Source of the DNA: Paenibacillus sonchi
GTDB lineage: Bacteria; Bacillota; Bacilli; Paenibacillales; Paenibacillaceae
NCBI RefSeq assembly: GCF_016772475.1
Contig: NZ_CP068595.1
Span: forward strand, 2,046,001-2,110,000
Direction: 5' to 3'
Length of the DNA: 64,000 nucleotides
Positions within the stretch are counted from its first letter, which is position 1; each line of letters starts with the position of its first letter. The translations under genes and the position numbers were made by a program. Below, in pieces: positions 20,471-31,210 of this stretch. Under the pieces are notes generated by a model, which ran no database searches, was not told the DNA's origin, and saw nothing but the letters and a program-made list of their open reading frames with translations.

Positions 20471-20604
20471 TTGACATCAAAACTGTAACTACACTCGTAG
20501 AAACCTATATGCTGTTATCTTCGGACAGGGGTTCGACTCCCTCGGCTCCGTATCAGTGAAGACACCTTAATCGGTGTCTTTTTTTATTTCAGAGGCTGTT
20601 TTGA
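20471..20604 (+). repeat. ssrA 3'-end copy 3 with terminator and flank
   Basis: Matches tmRNA from GACATCAAAACTGT through GGCTCC. One C is lost in the T-stem (TTCGACTCCCTC in place of TTCGACTCCCCTC), plus several transitions. The ssrA terminator (AAGACACC/GGTGTCTT, 20559-20585) and the following ATTTCAGAGGCTGTTTTG flank are also copied. It begins right after the zeta gene stop. Confidence 0.9.
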
Positions 20605-20689
20605 ACATACCTTTCGTACAAAAAGCCTCTCCTTGTTAAAGGGTTGTCTCGTGCAACCATTCTAAGGAGAAGCTTATTTAACAAATGTA

Positions 20690-23318
20690 TTAAAATCTGC
20701 CGTAGAACGCATTCCGGTAAATGTCTGCAAGCTCTTTGACTAGCGGCATGCGGGGATTGGCTGTGGTGCACTGGTCCTCGAAGGCGCGGTCGGCCAAATA
20801 ATCGACCTTTGATTCGAAATCGGACGGAGCGAAGCCAAGATCCTGGAATTTCTCAGGAATGCCAAGCGATTGGTTCAGCTTGCGGATAGCTATAATCAAG
20901 CTGTTAACCCCCTCTTCGGTGGTGCGTGCTTCCATTCCCAGCATTCTCGCGATTTCTGCATAACGTTCATCGGCGATGAAATAGTTATATTTCGGGAACG
21001 ATGCAAATTTTGACGGCTTCGTGGCATTATAACGGATAACATGCGGCATCAGAATTGCGTTCGTACGCCCGTGCGCCGTATGGTATTCACCGCCCCATTT
21101 ATGCGCCAGGCTGTGGTTGATACCGAGGAAGGCATTGGCGAAAGCCATCCCTGCGATCGTTGAGGCATTATGCATTTTCTCACGGGCAACCGGGTCCGCC
21201 GTATGGAATGATTTCTCCAGGTACTGGAATACGAGCCTTATGGCATGCAGCGCAAGTCCATCGGTATAGTCACTGGCCATGACGGAAACGTAGGCTTCAA
21301 TAGCATGCGTCAGCACGTCCATCCCGGTGTCTGCGACCGCCGTTTTTGGCAGGGAATAAACAAGCTCCGGATCAATGATCGCCACATCCGGCGTCAGTTC
21401 ATAATCCGCCAGCGGATATTTCGTATGTCCTTCTTTTTTATCCGTGATTACCGCAAATGAAGTTACCTCCGAGCCTGTTCCTGAGGTTGTTGGAATCGCG
21501 ACGAATTGGGCTTTGATGCCTAATCGCGGATATTTGTAGACCCGTTTACGGATATCCAGGAACTTTTGTTTGATCGAATGGAAGCTGGTATCCGGGTATT
21601 CGTAAAATAACCACATCGCCTTCGCCGCGTCCATGGGTGAGCCGCCCCAGTGCAATGATGCAGTCCGGCTGGAAGTTCTCCATCATGCGGGTTCCGCGTT
21701 CAACCGTCTCTACGGACGGATCGGGCTCGACATCCGCAAAGATCTCAACAGAAACTGGCTCGGTTCGTTTTCGCAAGTAATATTCGATTTTTTCCACATA
21801 TCCGAGCTTAACCATCATGGCGTCAGTAACAATAAGCACCTTGGAGATGTTAGGCATTTTCTCGAGATACTGCGTGGACCCTTTTTCAAAATAGATCTTG
21901 GGCGGAATTTTGAACCACTGCATATTCACCCTCCGGTAGGCGACACGTTTGATATTGACCAGGTTAACTGCAGTTACATTGGAGGTGGTTGAGTTTTTGC
22001 CGTAGGATCCGCAGCCTAAGGTAAGTGACGGTAAATTGGTGTTGTAAATATCGCCGATAGCCCCTTGTGTTGAAGGAGAATTGACAATCACACGTCCGGT
22101 CTGTAACCGTTCCGCGAAGGCCTCAATCACTTTATTGTCCTTAGAGTGAACGACAGAAGAGTGTCCCAAACCGCCAAATGCGACGATTTCCGCTGCACGG
22201 TCAATGCCTTGTTCGGCAGAGGTTACTTTATAGCATGCCAGAACCGGGCTCAGCTTCTCAGCAGACAGCGGGAAGTCCGTTCCTACGCCCTCCAATTCGG
22301 CAACAAGAACTTTCGTATGCTCAGGAAGCTGAAGACCGGCCATCTCGGCAATTTTGTAAGCAGGCTGACCGACAATAGCGCCATTAACTGCACATTTCTC
22401 CCCGGTGATCACGAGACTCGAGACTGCCTCTGTTTCCGTTTTATCTAAAAAGTAGCACCCGTTATCTATCATCATTTGGCGAACCTGATCATACACCGGT
22501 TCCTCAATGATGAGGGCTTGCTCGGAAGCGCAGATCATCCCGTTATCGAATGTTTTGGAAAGAATAAGATCGGTGACCGCTTGTCTGAGATCGGCTGTTT
22601 TTTCAATAAAGCAAGGTACATTTCCGGGTCCGACGCCAAGTGCCGGTTTGCCTGTGCTATAGGCGGCCTTTACCATGGCGGAGCCGCCTGTGGCCAGGAC
22701 CAGAGCTACATCCGGATGGTTCATGAGCAGCTGCGTCGCTTCCAGCGACGGATTCTCGATCCACTGTACACAGTGTGGCGGGGCTCCTTCTGCTAATGCT
22801 GCATCCAGCAGTGTTTTTGCCGATTCGCTGCTGCATTTCTGCGCGGAAGGATGAAAAGCAAAGATAATCGGATTTCGCGTCTTCGTGGCAATCAGTGTTT
22901 TAAAGATCGTTGTGGAGGTCGGATTCGTAACAGGTGTTACGCCTGCGATAATGCCAACAGGTTCCGCTACCCGCTGATAATTCTCATAAAGATTTTCCTC
23001 AATAATTCCGACGGTTTTGTTATGTTTGATACTGTTATAAATATACTCTGAGGCAAAAAGGTTCTTAGTGATTTTATCTTCGTACACCCCGCGTCCGGTC
23101 TCTTCCACGGCCATCTTGGCAAGCAGCATATGCTTGTCCAGTCCGGCGAGTGCCATTGCTTGTACAATGCGGTCAATCTGTTCCTGATTCATGGAAAGGT
23201 ACGCTTCTTGCGAATCCCGGGCACGTGCAACCAGACGGTTGACCTCTTCCTGGGCGGTAACCTTTTTAACGGTGATGCTTTCGTTATTTTCTGCCTGGCT
23301 TTGTTTGACAGCCATCAT
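20690..23318 (-). pseudogene. adhE: Bifunctional aldehyde-alcohol dehydrogenase AdhE, frameshifted
   Basis: Together the two frames encode the usual AdhE of about 870 aa. The N-terminal CoA-acylating aldehyde dehydrogenase has its cysteine in FDNGMICASEQ; the C-terminal iron-dependent alcohol dehydrogenase has TTSGTGSEVTSFAVI and the His-rich metal sites around MAFANAFLGINHSLAHKWG (partly). It reduces acetyl-CoA to ethanol during fermentation. The frame breaks at 21641-21650, where the conserved ALGGGSPMDAAK should be: the run reads CTGGGGCGGC and is two bases short (or one long). Start: ATG 23318 or 23315, after GGGAGGGG. The break is either genuine inactivation or a G-run sequencing error. 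It is divergent from pflB. Confidence 0.9.
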
Positions 23319-23415
23319 TTTTCCCCTCCCTGGCATCTACTGGTGCTGCTTGATTCAGGTTGCAAAATCAAAACAAGCCTTTTTAACAAACACAGTTTTA
23401 CCTGTATTCGTGTTA

Positions 23416-23484
23416 TTATCCCCGTTTCCAGTCTCTACCGTTTAGGTCTTGTGTAAAAATGGCGATATCCTCCATAGTATCCAT
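23416..23484 (-). CDS. Candidate 22-aa leader ORF upstream of adhE
   Basis: A tiny ORF (starting MDTMEDIAIF, ending DWKRG) preceded by a near-perfect GGAGGTACATCA ribosome site and ending about 100 bases before adhE on the same strand. It is too good a translation start to ignore in an otherwise empty divergent promoter region. It could be a leader peptide or the relic of a gene. I do not recognise the sequence. Confidence 0.35.
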   Translation of the reverse strand: MDTMEDIAIFTQDLNGRDWKRG

Positions 23485-23573
23485 TGATGTACCTCCTTTA
23501 GATTAGTCAAGACGGATCATACTAAGTACAGCCCATAAACCCATGGCAAAGTAATAAAGGAGGAAATGTCACG

Positions 23574-25802
23574 ATGAAGGCATGGGAAGACTTTAAATCA
23601 GGAAGCTGGCAGGAAGAGATTGATGTCCGCCAGTTTATTCAACTCAACTACGAGCCTTATGAAGGAGATGCGTCTTTTCTGGCTGGTTCCACGGAAGCCA
23701 CGCAACAGCTCTGGGAACAATTCATGGAGCTCGCGAAGCAAGAACGTGATCAAGGCGGAGTTCTGGATATGGATACAGAAGTGGTTTCCAGTATTATTTC
23801 CCATGGCCCCGGCTATTTGAATAAGGAGCTTGAGGTCATCGTGGGTATTCAAACGGAGAAGCCGTTCAAGCGGGCCCTTCAACCTTACGGCGGGATCCGA
23901 ATGGCTAAGAATGCTTGTGAATCTTACGGTTATGAGCTGGATCCGGAAATCGAGCATATTTTCTCCACCTACCGGAAAACTCATAATCAAGGTGTATTTG
24001 ACGGCTATTCACCTGCCATGAGTCTAGCCAGAAAAGCCGGCATTATTACAGGGCTCCCCGATGCGTATGGCCGGGGACGGATTATCGGCGATTACCGGCG
24101 AGTTGCCTTATATGGCACGGATTTTCTAGCCAAAAGCAAAAAAGAGGAGCTCTCCTTCTTCGACGAACGCACGATGACTGAAGATGTAATTCGGGCACGT
24201 GAAGAAATCGCGGAGCAGCTGCGTGCCCTTACGGAGCTGAAGCAGATGGCGGCCAGCTACGGATTCGATATTACCAAACCGGCGGAGACCGCGCAGGAAG
24301 CTTTTCAATGGCTGTACTTCGGGTATCTTGCCGCGATCAAGGAGCAGAACGGGGCTGCAATGAGTCTTGGCCGCACCTCCACCTTTCTGGACATCTATAT
24401 AGCGCGTGACCTGAAGGAGCAGAGGCTGACGGAGCAAGGGGCGCAGGAGCTCGTCGATCATTTTGTCATGAAGCTGCGTATGGTAAAGTTCGCAAGGACG
24501 CCGGAATATAACGCACTGTTCAGCGGCGATCCGACATGGGTCACCGAGTCCCTCGGAGGCATCGGCCTGGATGGTCGTCCGTTAGTCACCAAGAATACTT
24601 ACCGGTTCTTGCATACGCTCGAGACGCTTGGTCCATCGCCGGAACCGAATTTGACCGTACTCTGGTCCACCCGTCTCCCTCAGAAGTTCAAGGAATATTG
24701 TGCACGCATGACGATTCAGACCAGTTCTCTTCAATATGAGAATGATGATTTAATGCGGACTTATTTTGGCGATGATTACGGGATTGCCTGCTGTGTGTCC
24801 GCAATGCGGATCGGCAAGCAGATGCAGTATTTCGGTGCTCGGGCGAATCTGGCAAAAGCACTGCTGTATGCGATTAACGGCGGGATGGATGAGCAGATGA
24901 AGGTGCAGATAACCCCGCCATTGCGGCCGATTCTGTCGGACAAGCTGGACTTTGACGAAGTGATGCCCGCTTTCGACCACGTGATGGAATGGCTTGCGGA
25001 ACTCTATATTGACACCTTGAATGTAATTCACTACATGCATGATAAATATTGTTATGAACGTATCGAGATGGCGCTTCATGATCAGGAAACGATGCGGACC
25101 ATGGCAACCGGGATTGCGGGTCTTTCGGTCGTAACCGACTCGCTCAGTGCCATTAAATATGCAGATGTTCGGCCAGTCCGGGATGAGAACGGTCTTGCTG
25201 TCGACTATATAATTGAAGGCGAATATCCTGCTTACGGAAATAACGATAACCGCGCGGATGAGATTGCGGTAGATCTCGTCAAACGGTTCTACCGCAAGCT
25301 TAAGAAACACTCCACCTACAGACAGGCTAGGACCACGATGTCGGTGCTGACCATCACATCCAATGTGGTATATGGTAAGTTGACCGGGAACACCCCGGAT
25401 GGGAGAAAAAAGGGCGAGCCATTTGCCCCGGGAGCGAACCCGATGCACGGAAGGGACCGGAAAGGTGCGATTGCTTCATTGGCCTCCGTAGCGAAGCTTC
25501 CTTATGAGTACGCTTTGGATGGCATATCGAATACGTTCTCGATTATTCCTGGCGCTCTTGGGAAGAACGAAGAGGATCGGGTCCGTAATCTGACCGCGCT
25601 GCTTGACGGGTATACAGCCAAGGATGGCCATCATCTTAATATTAATGTGTTTGACACCAAAACCTTGCTTGATGCGATGGAGCATCCGGAGGAGTATCCG
25701 CAGCTCACGATACGAGTGTCAGGCTATGCGGTTAATTTCATCAAACTGACGAGAGAGCAGCAGCTTGATGTCATCAACAGAACCTTTCACGAAAAAATCT
25801 GA
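23574..25802 (+). CDS. pflB: Formate C-acetyltransferase (pyruvate formate-lyase)
   Basis: A 742-aa glycyl-radical enzyme that converts pyruvate and CoA to acetyl-CoA and formate without oxygen. The active-site cysteine pair is C406-C407 in [12 protein letters not shown], and the radical glycine is G717 in RVSGYAVNF near the C-terminus. Length and both motifs are as in PflB rather than glycerol or choline-type lyases. AAAGGAGGAAA precedes the ATG. It is intact, in contrast to its activase gene 13 bases downstream and the divergent adhE. I could not identify a Rex or FNR site in the upstream region. Confidence 0.97.
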   Translation: MKAWEDFKSGSWQEEIDVRQFIQLNYEPYEGDASFLAGSTEATQQLWEQFMELAKQERDQGGVLDMDTEVVSSIISHGPGYLNKELEVIVGIQTEKPFKRALQPYGGIRMAKNACESYGYELDPEIEHIFSTYRKTHNQGVFDGYSPAMSLARKAGIITGLPDAYGRGRIIGDYRRVALYGTDFLAKSKKEELSFFDERTMTEDVIRAREEIAEQLRALTELKQMAASYGFDITKPAETAQEAFQWLYFGYLAAIKEQNGAAMSLGRTSTFLDIYIARDLKEQRLTEQGAQELVDHFVMKLRMVKFARTPEYNALFSGDPTWVTESLGGIGLDGRPLVTKNTYRFLHTLETLGPSPEPNLTVLWSTRLPQKFKEYCARMTIQTSSLQYENDDLMRTYFGDDYGIACCVSAMRIGKQMQYFGARANLAKALLYAINGGMDEQMKVQITPPLRPILSDKLDFDEVMPAFDHVMEWLAELYIDTLNVIHYMHDKYCYERIEMALHDQETMRTMATGIAGLSVVTDSLSAIKYADVRPVRDENGLAVDYIIEGEYPAYGNNDNRADEIAVDLVKRFYRKLKKHSTYRQARTTMSVLTITSNVVYGKLTGNTPDGRKKGEPFAPGANPMHGRDRKGAIASLASVAKLPYEYALDGISNTFSIIPGALGKNEEDRVRNLTALLDGYTAKDGHHLNINVFDTKTLLDAMEHPEEYPQLTIRVSGYAVNFIKLTREQQLDVINRTFHEKI

Positions 25803-25815
25803 CGGGGGAAGCGTT

Positions 25816-26555
25816 ATGGAGCAGCACGAAGGCCGCATTCATTCCATTGAAACATCCGGTATGGTAGATGGCCCGGGGATCCGGTTCGTTATTTTTATGC
25901 AGGGGTGCTTACTGCGCTGCCAATATTGCCACAACCCCGATACCTGGACGATTGGGAAGGGCCAACTGGTAACGGTTCAGGAATTAGTTGAGGAAATTCG
26001 CGGATATCTCCCCTTCCTGCAGTTTTCCGGGGCGGAGTAACGGTTAGTGGCGGAGAGCCCCTATTGCAGGCTGATTTTCTTCTTACTCTTTTCCGGGCTT
26101 TAAAACGAGAACTCGGTATTCACACTGCAATCGATTCTTCAGGCGGCTGCTTTAGCCGTCGCGGCCATTTCTTTGAGACGCTGCAGATGTTGATGCAGCA
26201 TACCGACCTCGTTCTGCTTGACCTGAAGCAGATCGACCCGCAAAAGCATCTCGACCTAACCGGTAAGCCCAACGATCATATTCTCGACTTTGCCCGTTTT
26301 CTCTCAGAAACTAATATCCCCGTCTGGATCAGACATGTCCTGGTTCCCGGACTGACTGATGATGAATCGGATCTTCGGAAGCTGGCCGACTTTATTAAAA
26401 CCTTGCGCAATGTAGAACGGGTTGAGGTCCTGCCTTATCACGAAATGGGAAAGTACAAGTACGAACAGCTTGGTTTGAAATACCCTCTTGTCCATATCAA
26501 GCCACCCGATGAGGAGACCATTCAAATGGCGAGGGAGATATTAGGCGCACATTAG
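25816..26555 (+). pseudogene. pflA: Pyruvate formate-lyase activating enzyme, frameshifted
   Basis: A radical-SAM activase that installs the glycyl radical on PflB. The first part (25816-26040) has the cluster motif C31-LLR-C35-QY-C38 in [15 protein letters not shown]. The second part (through 26555) has the rest of the barrel: HTAIDSSGG, LVLLDLKQID, WIRHVLVPGLTDD and VEVLPYHEMGKYKYE. The frames meet at the G-run 26029-26032. With one extra G the sequence reads [19 protein letters not shown], exactly the conserved PflA block, so a single-G deletion is clear. Whether it is real or a sequencing artefact cannot be told. It forms an operon with pflB. Confidence 0.9.
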
Positions 26556-26591
26556 CACTGCTTCTCTGTCCAGAGCTCCTTGGCATATTTG

Positions 26592-26619
26592 AAAAGCCCG
26601 ACCTCACGGCCGGGCTTTT
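26592..26619. terminator. Bidirectional terminator after pflA
   Basis: AAAAGCCCG/CGGGCTTTT hairpin with an A-run and T-run on its two sides, between convergent pflA and the AraC-type gene. Confidence 0.85.
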
Positions 26620-26716
26620 GAAGCATAACCATTCATAGCTTGTCCGGGTTCTGGAGACGCACCCCGGCGCTGCATCAAAGCCCCATTGATGCCGAGTTCA
26701 CTGGCATCCAGATTAT

Positions 26717-29047
26717 CTATATATTCTCTATTGTATCGCCATTTCTATGCTTCTTCCGGTATTGGGCCGGTGTCATTCCATATACCTTTTTGAAGATGGA
26801 ATAAAACGTGTTCAGCGACGAAAATCCGGAATTTTGGACGATGGGCTCAATCGGCGAGTCGGAGGCAAGTAACTCCTGACATATGAAACTTAGGCGCTTC
26901 TCCGATATCTTGTCCGTAATGGACTGGTTTGTCTCCGCTTTATACAAACTGCGGAAATAATTCACGGACAATCCCAAATGATCGGCCAGCATTTTTGCGG
27001 ACAAGTTCGGATCGGTTAATTGTTCTTCAATGAACCGGTCCGCCTGCTCGATCAGGGCCACGTTTTTGGACAGACTGCGGGCAGCCACAATGTCTTCGAG
27101 CGTCTTGGTTACCAATGCTTCTATCCATGGCACCACGTTTTCCATCGTCTCCTGCTGAATGATCTGTTTCTCGATGGAAGTCAGCCCCCATGAACTGGGC
27201 AGCGGCTGGCCGGAGTGCTCTTGCATGAGCCGGCGTATATCCATAAACAAGGTAATCAACGACATTTTACATTCAAAATAGGGCATGCCTCGCAGCTTGC
27301 CTACGGCTGAGCGTATGACTTCCAGAACCGTATCTGCATTCCCCTTGGGAAGAGCCTGAGCGATCTGCCGCTCTTTGTTCACTGGCAGATGATACAGTTC
27401 TCCGGGCGCGTCGGGCAGCCATGCTTTCACGATGAGCGCTCTGTGTCCGAATCGGAACCGCTCCTGCGTCAGTTCATACGTCTCCATATATATCTCATGC
27501 ATGTCGGTCAGGCTGGGCAGCGTCCTGCCCCAAGCGGCAGTCGTTCCCACTGACAAATACTGTTCTATTAACTGTTGGGATACCTGCAGCTTCTTCGCAT
27601 ATTCTTCGGACAATGGGGCGGATAAGACAACTGCCACGTGATCGTCCCCCATGTCCACCGTTTGCAGCTTGTGCTTGGACGATTGCAGCGACTCTTGAAT
27701 AATATTGGACATTGCAAATCGGAGCAGACGCCGGTCCTTCTCCGAGTAGGTCTCCGAAAATTCCGAGAAGAGGTCGATCCGGAAGATGGCCACCGACAGC
27801 TGATCTTTTGGCAGATCAATTCCCCATTCTAGAAATTGAGAACCTATTTCCTCTGCTGAATGGTAGGTCTCCCCGAGAAAATCCCGTAAAAACCTCTCTC
27901 TGCCCAAAAATTTATTCAGCCGCCATTGCTCGGTCAGTTCATTAATCTGATTACGTTGGGCTATAAACACATCGGATAAGTAGTCAAGTTCATTTGCGCT
28001 ATGTCCTTGGCCGGGCTTTTCAGCTTGATGCTGCCGCATCACCCTGCTAATCAGTTCTTGAATAGGCGAGTACACCCGTTTGGAAATCAGAACGATAACG
28101 GTCAAGGATGCTACGAACAGGGCGAAGAACAAGAACAGGCTTGTGTTGCGAAGAACAGTGATTTTTCCCAAAATGACAGACTTTGGTATCGTTTCGATAA
28201 AGGTCCAATCCTGGATTCCTTTGATGGAGGCGCTTGCGTAAACCATTAGCTGTTCTCCCTGAGTTCGGGGCTGAAAGAGCTTCCATCCGCTTTCTCCCTT
28301 ACTCCCGTGGTTTCTGAGCTCCGCAATTTGTTCCCGATTCAAAGAAGTGCTGCTATACACCGTCTCATCCCGGTCATTCAGAACTGTAACCGACCTGTTG
28401 GCATAATTCGAATTGTTCTGAAGCAGGGTCATGAGATTATCGGTATCTACATTCATAACGAAAGCGGAGATGGAACTGCCTTTTTCGTAAAATCTTATGA
28501 TGGTCGTCACCTCTTTGGGCTTATTCCCGGTAAGAGGGAGGGACAAGGTTCTTGGAATGAGAACGCTGTGGTTCGCTGTAACCGGATCCCGTAAACGCTC
28601 AATGATGTCCTGATCGTAGAAAGCTGCCGCATCATTTAATCCAAGTCTTGAATCGACTACCGTATTCGTGTAATCGTTGATGAGGTATACCGAATCGATA
28701 GCCGGATTGGCGTTCTTAATGTCCATAAGCCGGCTCCACACCTCGAACGTTTCAAAATCGCTGTATTGATCCGAAAGGGCATATACCTTAAGGGTGCTGT
28801 CATTGCTGGAGGAGAAGCTGAATTCCAGCGCCCATTCCATCAGTCGCGCCGTGTTTTGGGCGCTGTTCACCAGCAAGGATTCGGAATGATCGCCGATCTC
28901 TTCCAGAAGCGTTTTGGAAGACTGCCAATAGAGCAGCGCAAAAGATATGCCCAGCACCAGAACGTTTGCACTGACAAAATAAAAAATGAGCTTCATATAA
29001 GTAGGATGCCTCTTCAGCGATGCGAGGAGTGGATGTCTGAATTTCAT
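26717..29047 (-). CDS. Membrane-anchored AraC-family sensor-regulator
   Basis: A 776-aa one-component regulator common in Paenibacillus sugar loci. An N-terminal membrane helix (about residues 18-42), an extracellular sensor region of Cache type (about 45-290), and a second membrane helix (about 297-320) are followed by a cytoplasmic linker (YSPIQELISRVM). The C-terminus has two AraC helix-turn-helix units (about 665-765): LSAKMLADHLGLSVNYFRSLYK and IEPIVQNSGFSSLNTFYSIFKKVYGMTPAQYRKK (short extracts). It is divergent from the sugar ABC operon next to it, which it probably activates in response to an external glycan fragment. Confidence 0.88.
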   Translation of the reverse strand: MKFRHPLLASLKRHPTYMKLIFYFVSANVLVLGISFALLYWQSSKTLLEEIGDHSESLLVNSAQNTARLMEWALEFSFSSSNDSTLKVYALSDQYSDFETFEVWSRLMDIKNANPAIDSVYLINDYTNTVVDSRLGLNDAAAFYDQDIIERLRDPVTANHSVLIPRTLSLPLTGNKPKEVTTIIRFYEKGSSISAFVMNVDTDNLMTLLQNNSNYANRSVTVLNDRDETVYSSTSLNREQIAELRNHGSKGESGWKLFQPRTQGEQLMVYASASIKGIQDWTFIETIPKSVILGKITVLRNTSLFLFFALFVASLTVIVLISKRVYSPIQELISRVMRQHQAEKPGQGHSANELDYLSDVFIAQRNQINELTEQWRLNKFLGRERFLRDFLGETYHSAEEIGSQFLEWGIDLPKDQLSVAIFRIDLFSEFSETYSEKDRRLLRFAMSNIIQESLQSSKHKLQTVDMGDDHVAVVLSAPLSEEYAKKLQVSQQLIEQYLSVGTTAAWGRTLPSLTDMHEIYMETYELTQERFRFGHRALIVKAWLPDAPGELYHLPVNKERQIAQALPKGNADTVLEVIRSAVGKLRGMPYFECKMSLITLFMDIRRLMQEHSGQPLPSSWGLTSIEKQIIQQETMENVVPWIEALVTKTLEDIVAARSLSKNVALIEQADRFIEEQLTDPNLSAKMLADHLGLSVNYFRSLYKAETNQSITDKISEKRLSFICQELLASDSPIEPIVQNSGFSSLNTFYSIFKKVYGMTPAQYRKKHRNGDTIENI

Positions 29048-29301
29048 TGGTCTGGAACCTCCGTAATCATAACTGTCGAGCTCATAAATTGTAGATTAAT
29101 TATAGCATACCGGGCATTTCCGTCTTCAGAATCGTTTATTTTCGAAATAGTGTTGTTTTTAGGAAGTTCGTAAAACTGCGCTTGCAGGAGGAATTGGAGC
29201 TTTTCGGAATTGCCGTTGCAGCAAGGGCTTGGTAAGTTAACGGCATAGATAACGGGACGCTGATGCGATTGCCGGTCTTGATGAAAGGGGGAGATAAAAA
29301 G

Positions 29302-30240
29302 ATGCAATACCAACTTAACGCAAGTAAACGGTCCAAGCTGAAGCATATTGTTCAAAATCCTTTTCTTTATGCTATGGCCGTGCCGGGGCTGCTGTTTTTT
29401 CTCGTGTTCAGTTATTTTCCCATATACGGGATTATGATCGCCTTCAAGGACTATAATTTTGCCAAAGGAATTACGGGAAGCGATTGGGTCGGTTTTAAAA
29501 ACTTCGATTATTTTTTTACTTCGGATGATTTCTGGGTCATTCTGCGCAACACGCTGGTGTTGAACATACTGTTCATTTTGTTTACTACAGTGGCTGCAAT
29601 TTTAATTGCTCTTATGTTCAATGAAATCCGCAATAAGTATTTCAAACGAATTTCGCAATCGCTCATTTTCCTTCCTTATTTTATGTCCTGGATTGTGGTA
29701 GGAATGATTGTCCAATCCTTATTCGGCGGGGAAGAGCCGATGATCAATACCTGGCTGCAATATATCGGCTTGGAACCGGTCAACTGGATGTTTGAGTCGA
29801 AGCTCTGGCCTTACATTCTGACGGTTATCCGTGTGTGGCAAGGAGCCGGTTATCTTTCGATTATTTTTCTGGCTGCGATTACCGGCATATCGGAGGATTT
29901 GTACGAGGCTGCCCGGATTGACGGGGCATCCAAGCTGCAGATTGTGCTGCGCATTACGCTGCCGCTGCTCGTTCCTACCATCATGATCATGACTTTGCTG
30001 GCCGTAGGCAAGATTTTCAACGGGGATTTTGCCATGATCTATGCGATCATTGGAGATAACTCCATGCTGTATCCGACTACCGACGTTATTGACACCTTCG
30101 TATTCCGCTCCATGAGACAGCTGCATGACTTCGGCATGTCTTCGGCGGTGGGCCTGTTCCAGTCGATTATGGGTCTGATCTTCGTCATTACCGCCAACTG
30201 GGTAACCCGACGGGTGTCTAAAGAATCTGCTTTATTCTAG
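29302..30240 (+). CDS. Sugar ABC transporter permease (LplB-type)
   Basis: A 312-aa inner-membrane subunit with six hydrophobic segments and the ATPase-coupling EAA loop at about residues 215-235 (EAARIDGASKLQIVLRITLP). Its N-terminus and overall form match the LplB/YtcP-type permeases of carbohydrate uptake systems. ATG 29302 follows AAAGGGGGAGA. It is first gene of a probable five-gene operon with a second permease, a lipoprotein and enzymes. No ATPase gene lies in the cluster; such systems usually borrow a shared MsmX/UgpC ATPase (established knowledge). Confidence 0.93.
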   Translation: MQYQLNASKRSKLKHIVQNPFLYAMAVPGLLFFLVFSYFPIYGIMIAFKDYNFAKGITGSDWVGFKNFDYFFTSDDFWVILRNTLVLNILFILFTTVAAILIALMFNEIRNKYFKRISQSLIFLPYFMSWIVVGMIVQSLFGGEEPMINTWLQYIGLEPVNWMFESKLWPYILTVIRVWQGAGYLSIIFLAAITGISEDLYEAARIDGASKLQIVLRITLPLLVPTIMIMTLLAVGKIFNGDFAMIYAIIGDNSMLYPTTDVIDTFVFRSMRQLHDFGMSSAVGLFQSIMGLIFVITANWVTRRVSKESALF

Positions 30241-30249
30241 GAGAATACT

Positions 30250-31134
30250 ATGAGACAGAAACAGAGCGCTGCGGATCGAACTTTTACGGCATTTGCCCAT
30301 ACGTTCATTTTGTTGTTCACCTTATTTTGTCTGTTTCCTTTTCTGCTGATGATTATCGGCTCTTTTACGGACGAGGAGGAACTGATTGCGCACGGCTATA
30401 CTTTATTTCCGCAAAAATTATCACTGGACGCTTATAAGGCGGTTTTGCAATCGGATGTGCTGTTCAACGGCTATGCGGTCACGATTTTTATCACCGTTGT
30501 AGGCGCATTAAGCGCGTTGTGCATTTCCGCAATGCTCGGCTATTCTCTGGCTAACAAACGGAATGTCCTGCAAACACCTTTTCTGTTTTTTTGCTACTTG
30601 CCTATGCTTTTTTCCGGAGGTATCATTCCATTTTATATTGTAGTCAGTCAGTGGCTGCATTTGCAGAATACTATCTGGGTGCTCGTTTTAACTATGTTAT
30701 GCCAGCCGTTCCTTGTCTTTTTGCTTGTCAGTTTCTTCCGCACAATTCCCGAGGAATTGGAGGAAGCTGCAAGAATAGACGGAGCGAATGAAATGAGAGT
30801 TTTCTTTCAAATTATGATCCCGATCTCGAAGCCGATTCTGGCTTCTGTGGGTCTCTTCTATGCTCTGAACTACTGGAATGACTGGTTTATGGGGTTGATG
30901 TTCGTGGATAATGAGAAGTTATTCCCGCTGCAGCTGATTCTGCGCCGGATGGTGTCCAATATGGAAGCCGCCAAAAATCTCATTCCCGCCTCAGCAGCCA
31001 TTGCTGTAACGCCGCCGACCTATGGCGTGCGGATGGCGACAACCGTGCTGACGATCGGCCCGATTGTCTTGCTGTATCCCATGCTTCAGAAGTATTTCGT
31101 CAAAGGTCTAACGGTAGGAGCTGTAAAAGGGTAA
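30250..31134 (+). CDS. Sugar ABC transporter permease (YtcP-type)
   Basis: A 294-aa partner permease with six membrane segments and the EAA motif EEAARIDGANEMRVFFQIMI near residue 180. It forms a heterodimer with the upstream permease, only 9 bases away, so co-translation is likely. The C-terminal YFVKGLTVGAVKG ending is typical for the YtcP/YesQ group. Confidence 0.93.
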   Translation: MRQKQSAADRTFTAFAHTFILLFTLFCLFPFLLMIIGSFTDEEELIAHGYTLFPQKLSLDAYKAVLQSDVLFNGYAVTIFITVVGALSALCISAMLGYSLANKRNVLQTPFLFFCYLPMLFSGGIIPFYIVVSQWLHLQNTIWVLVLTMLCQPFLVFLLVSFFRTIPEELEEAARIDGANEMRVFFQIMIPISKPILASVGLFYALNYWNDWFMGLMFVDNEKLFPLQLILRRMVSNMEAAKNLIPASAAIAVTPPTYGVRMATTVLTIGPIVLLYPMLQKYFVKGLTVGAVKG

Positions 31135-31210
31135 ACGAGGATTTCCGGCATTAACCGGATCAGCCCGGTTAATCATAGATTTTTTTCCATAGATATGGGA
31201 GGGTAACGGA

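Noticed and set aside
19442-20604. Second and third functional tmRNA genes
   Set aside because: Both copies lack the 5' half and the tag frame, so they cannot work as tmRNA.
23319-23573. Rex or FNR binding site between adhE and pflB
   Set aside because: TTGTGTAAA near 23453 and AACAC...GTGTT near 23388-23415 resemble half-sites only; no full palindrome fits either consensus.
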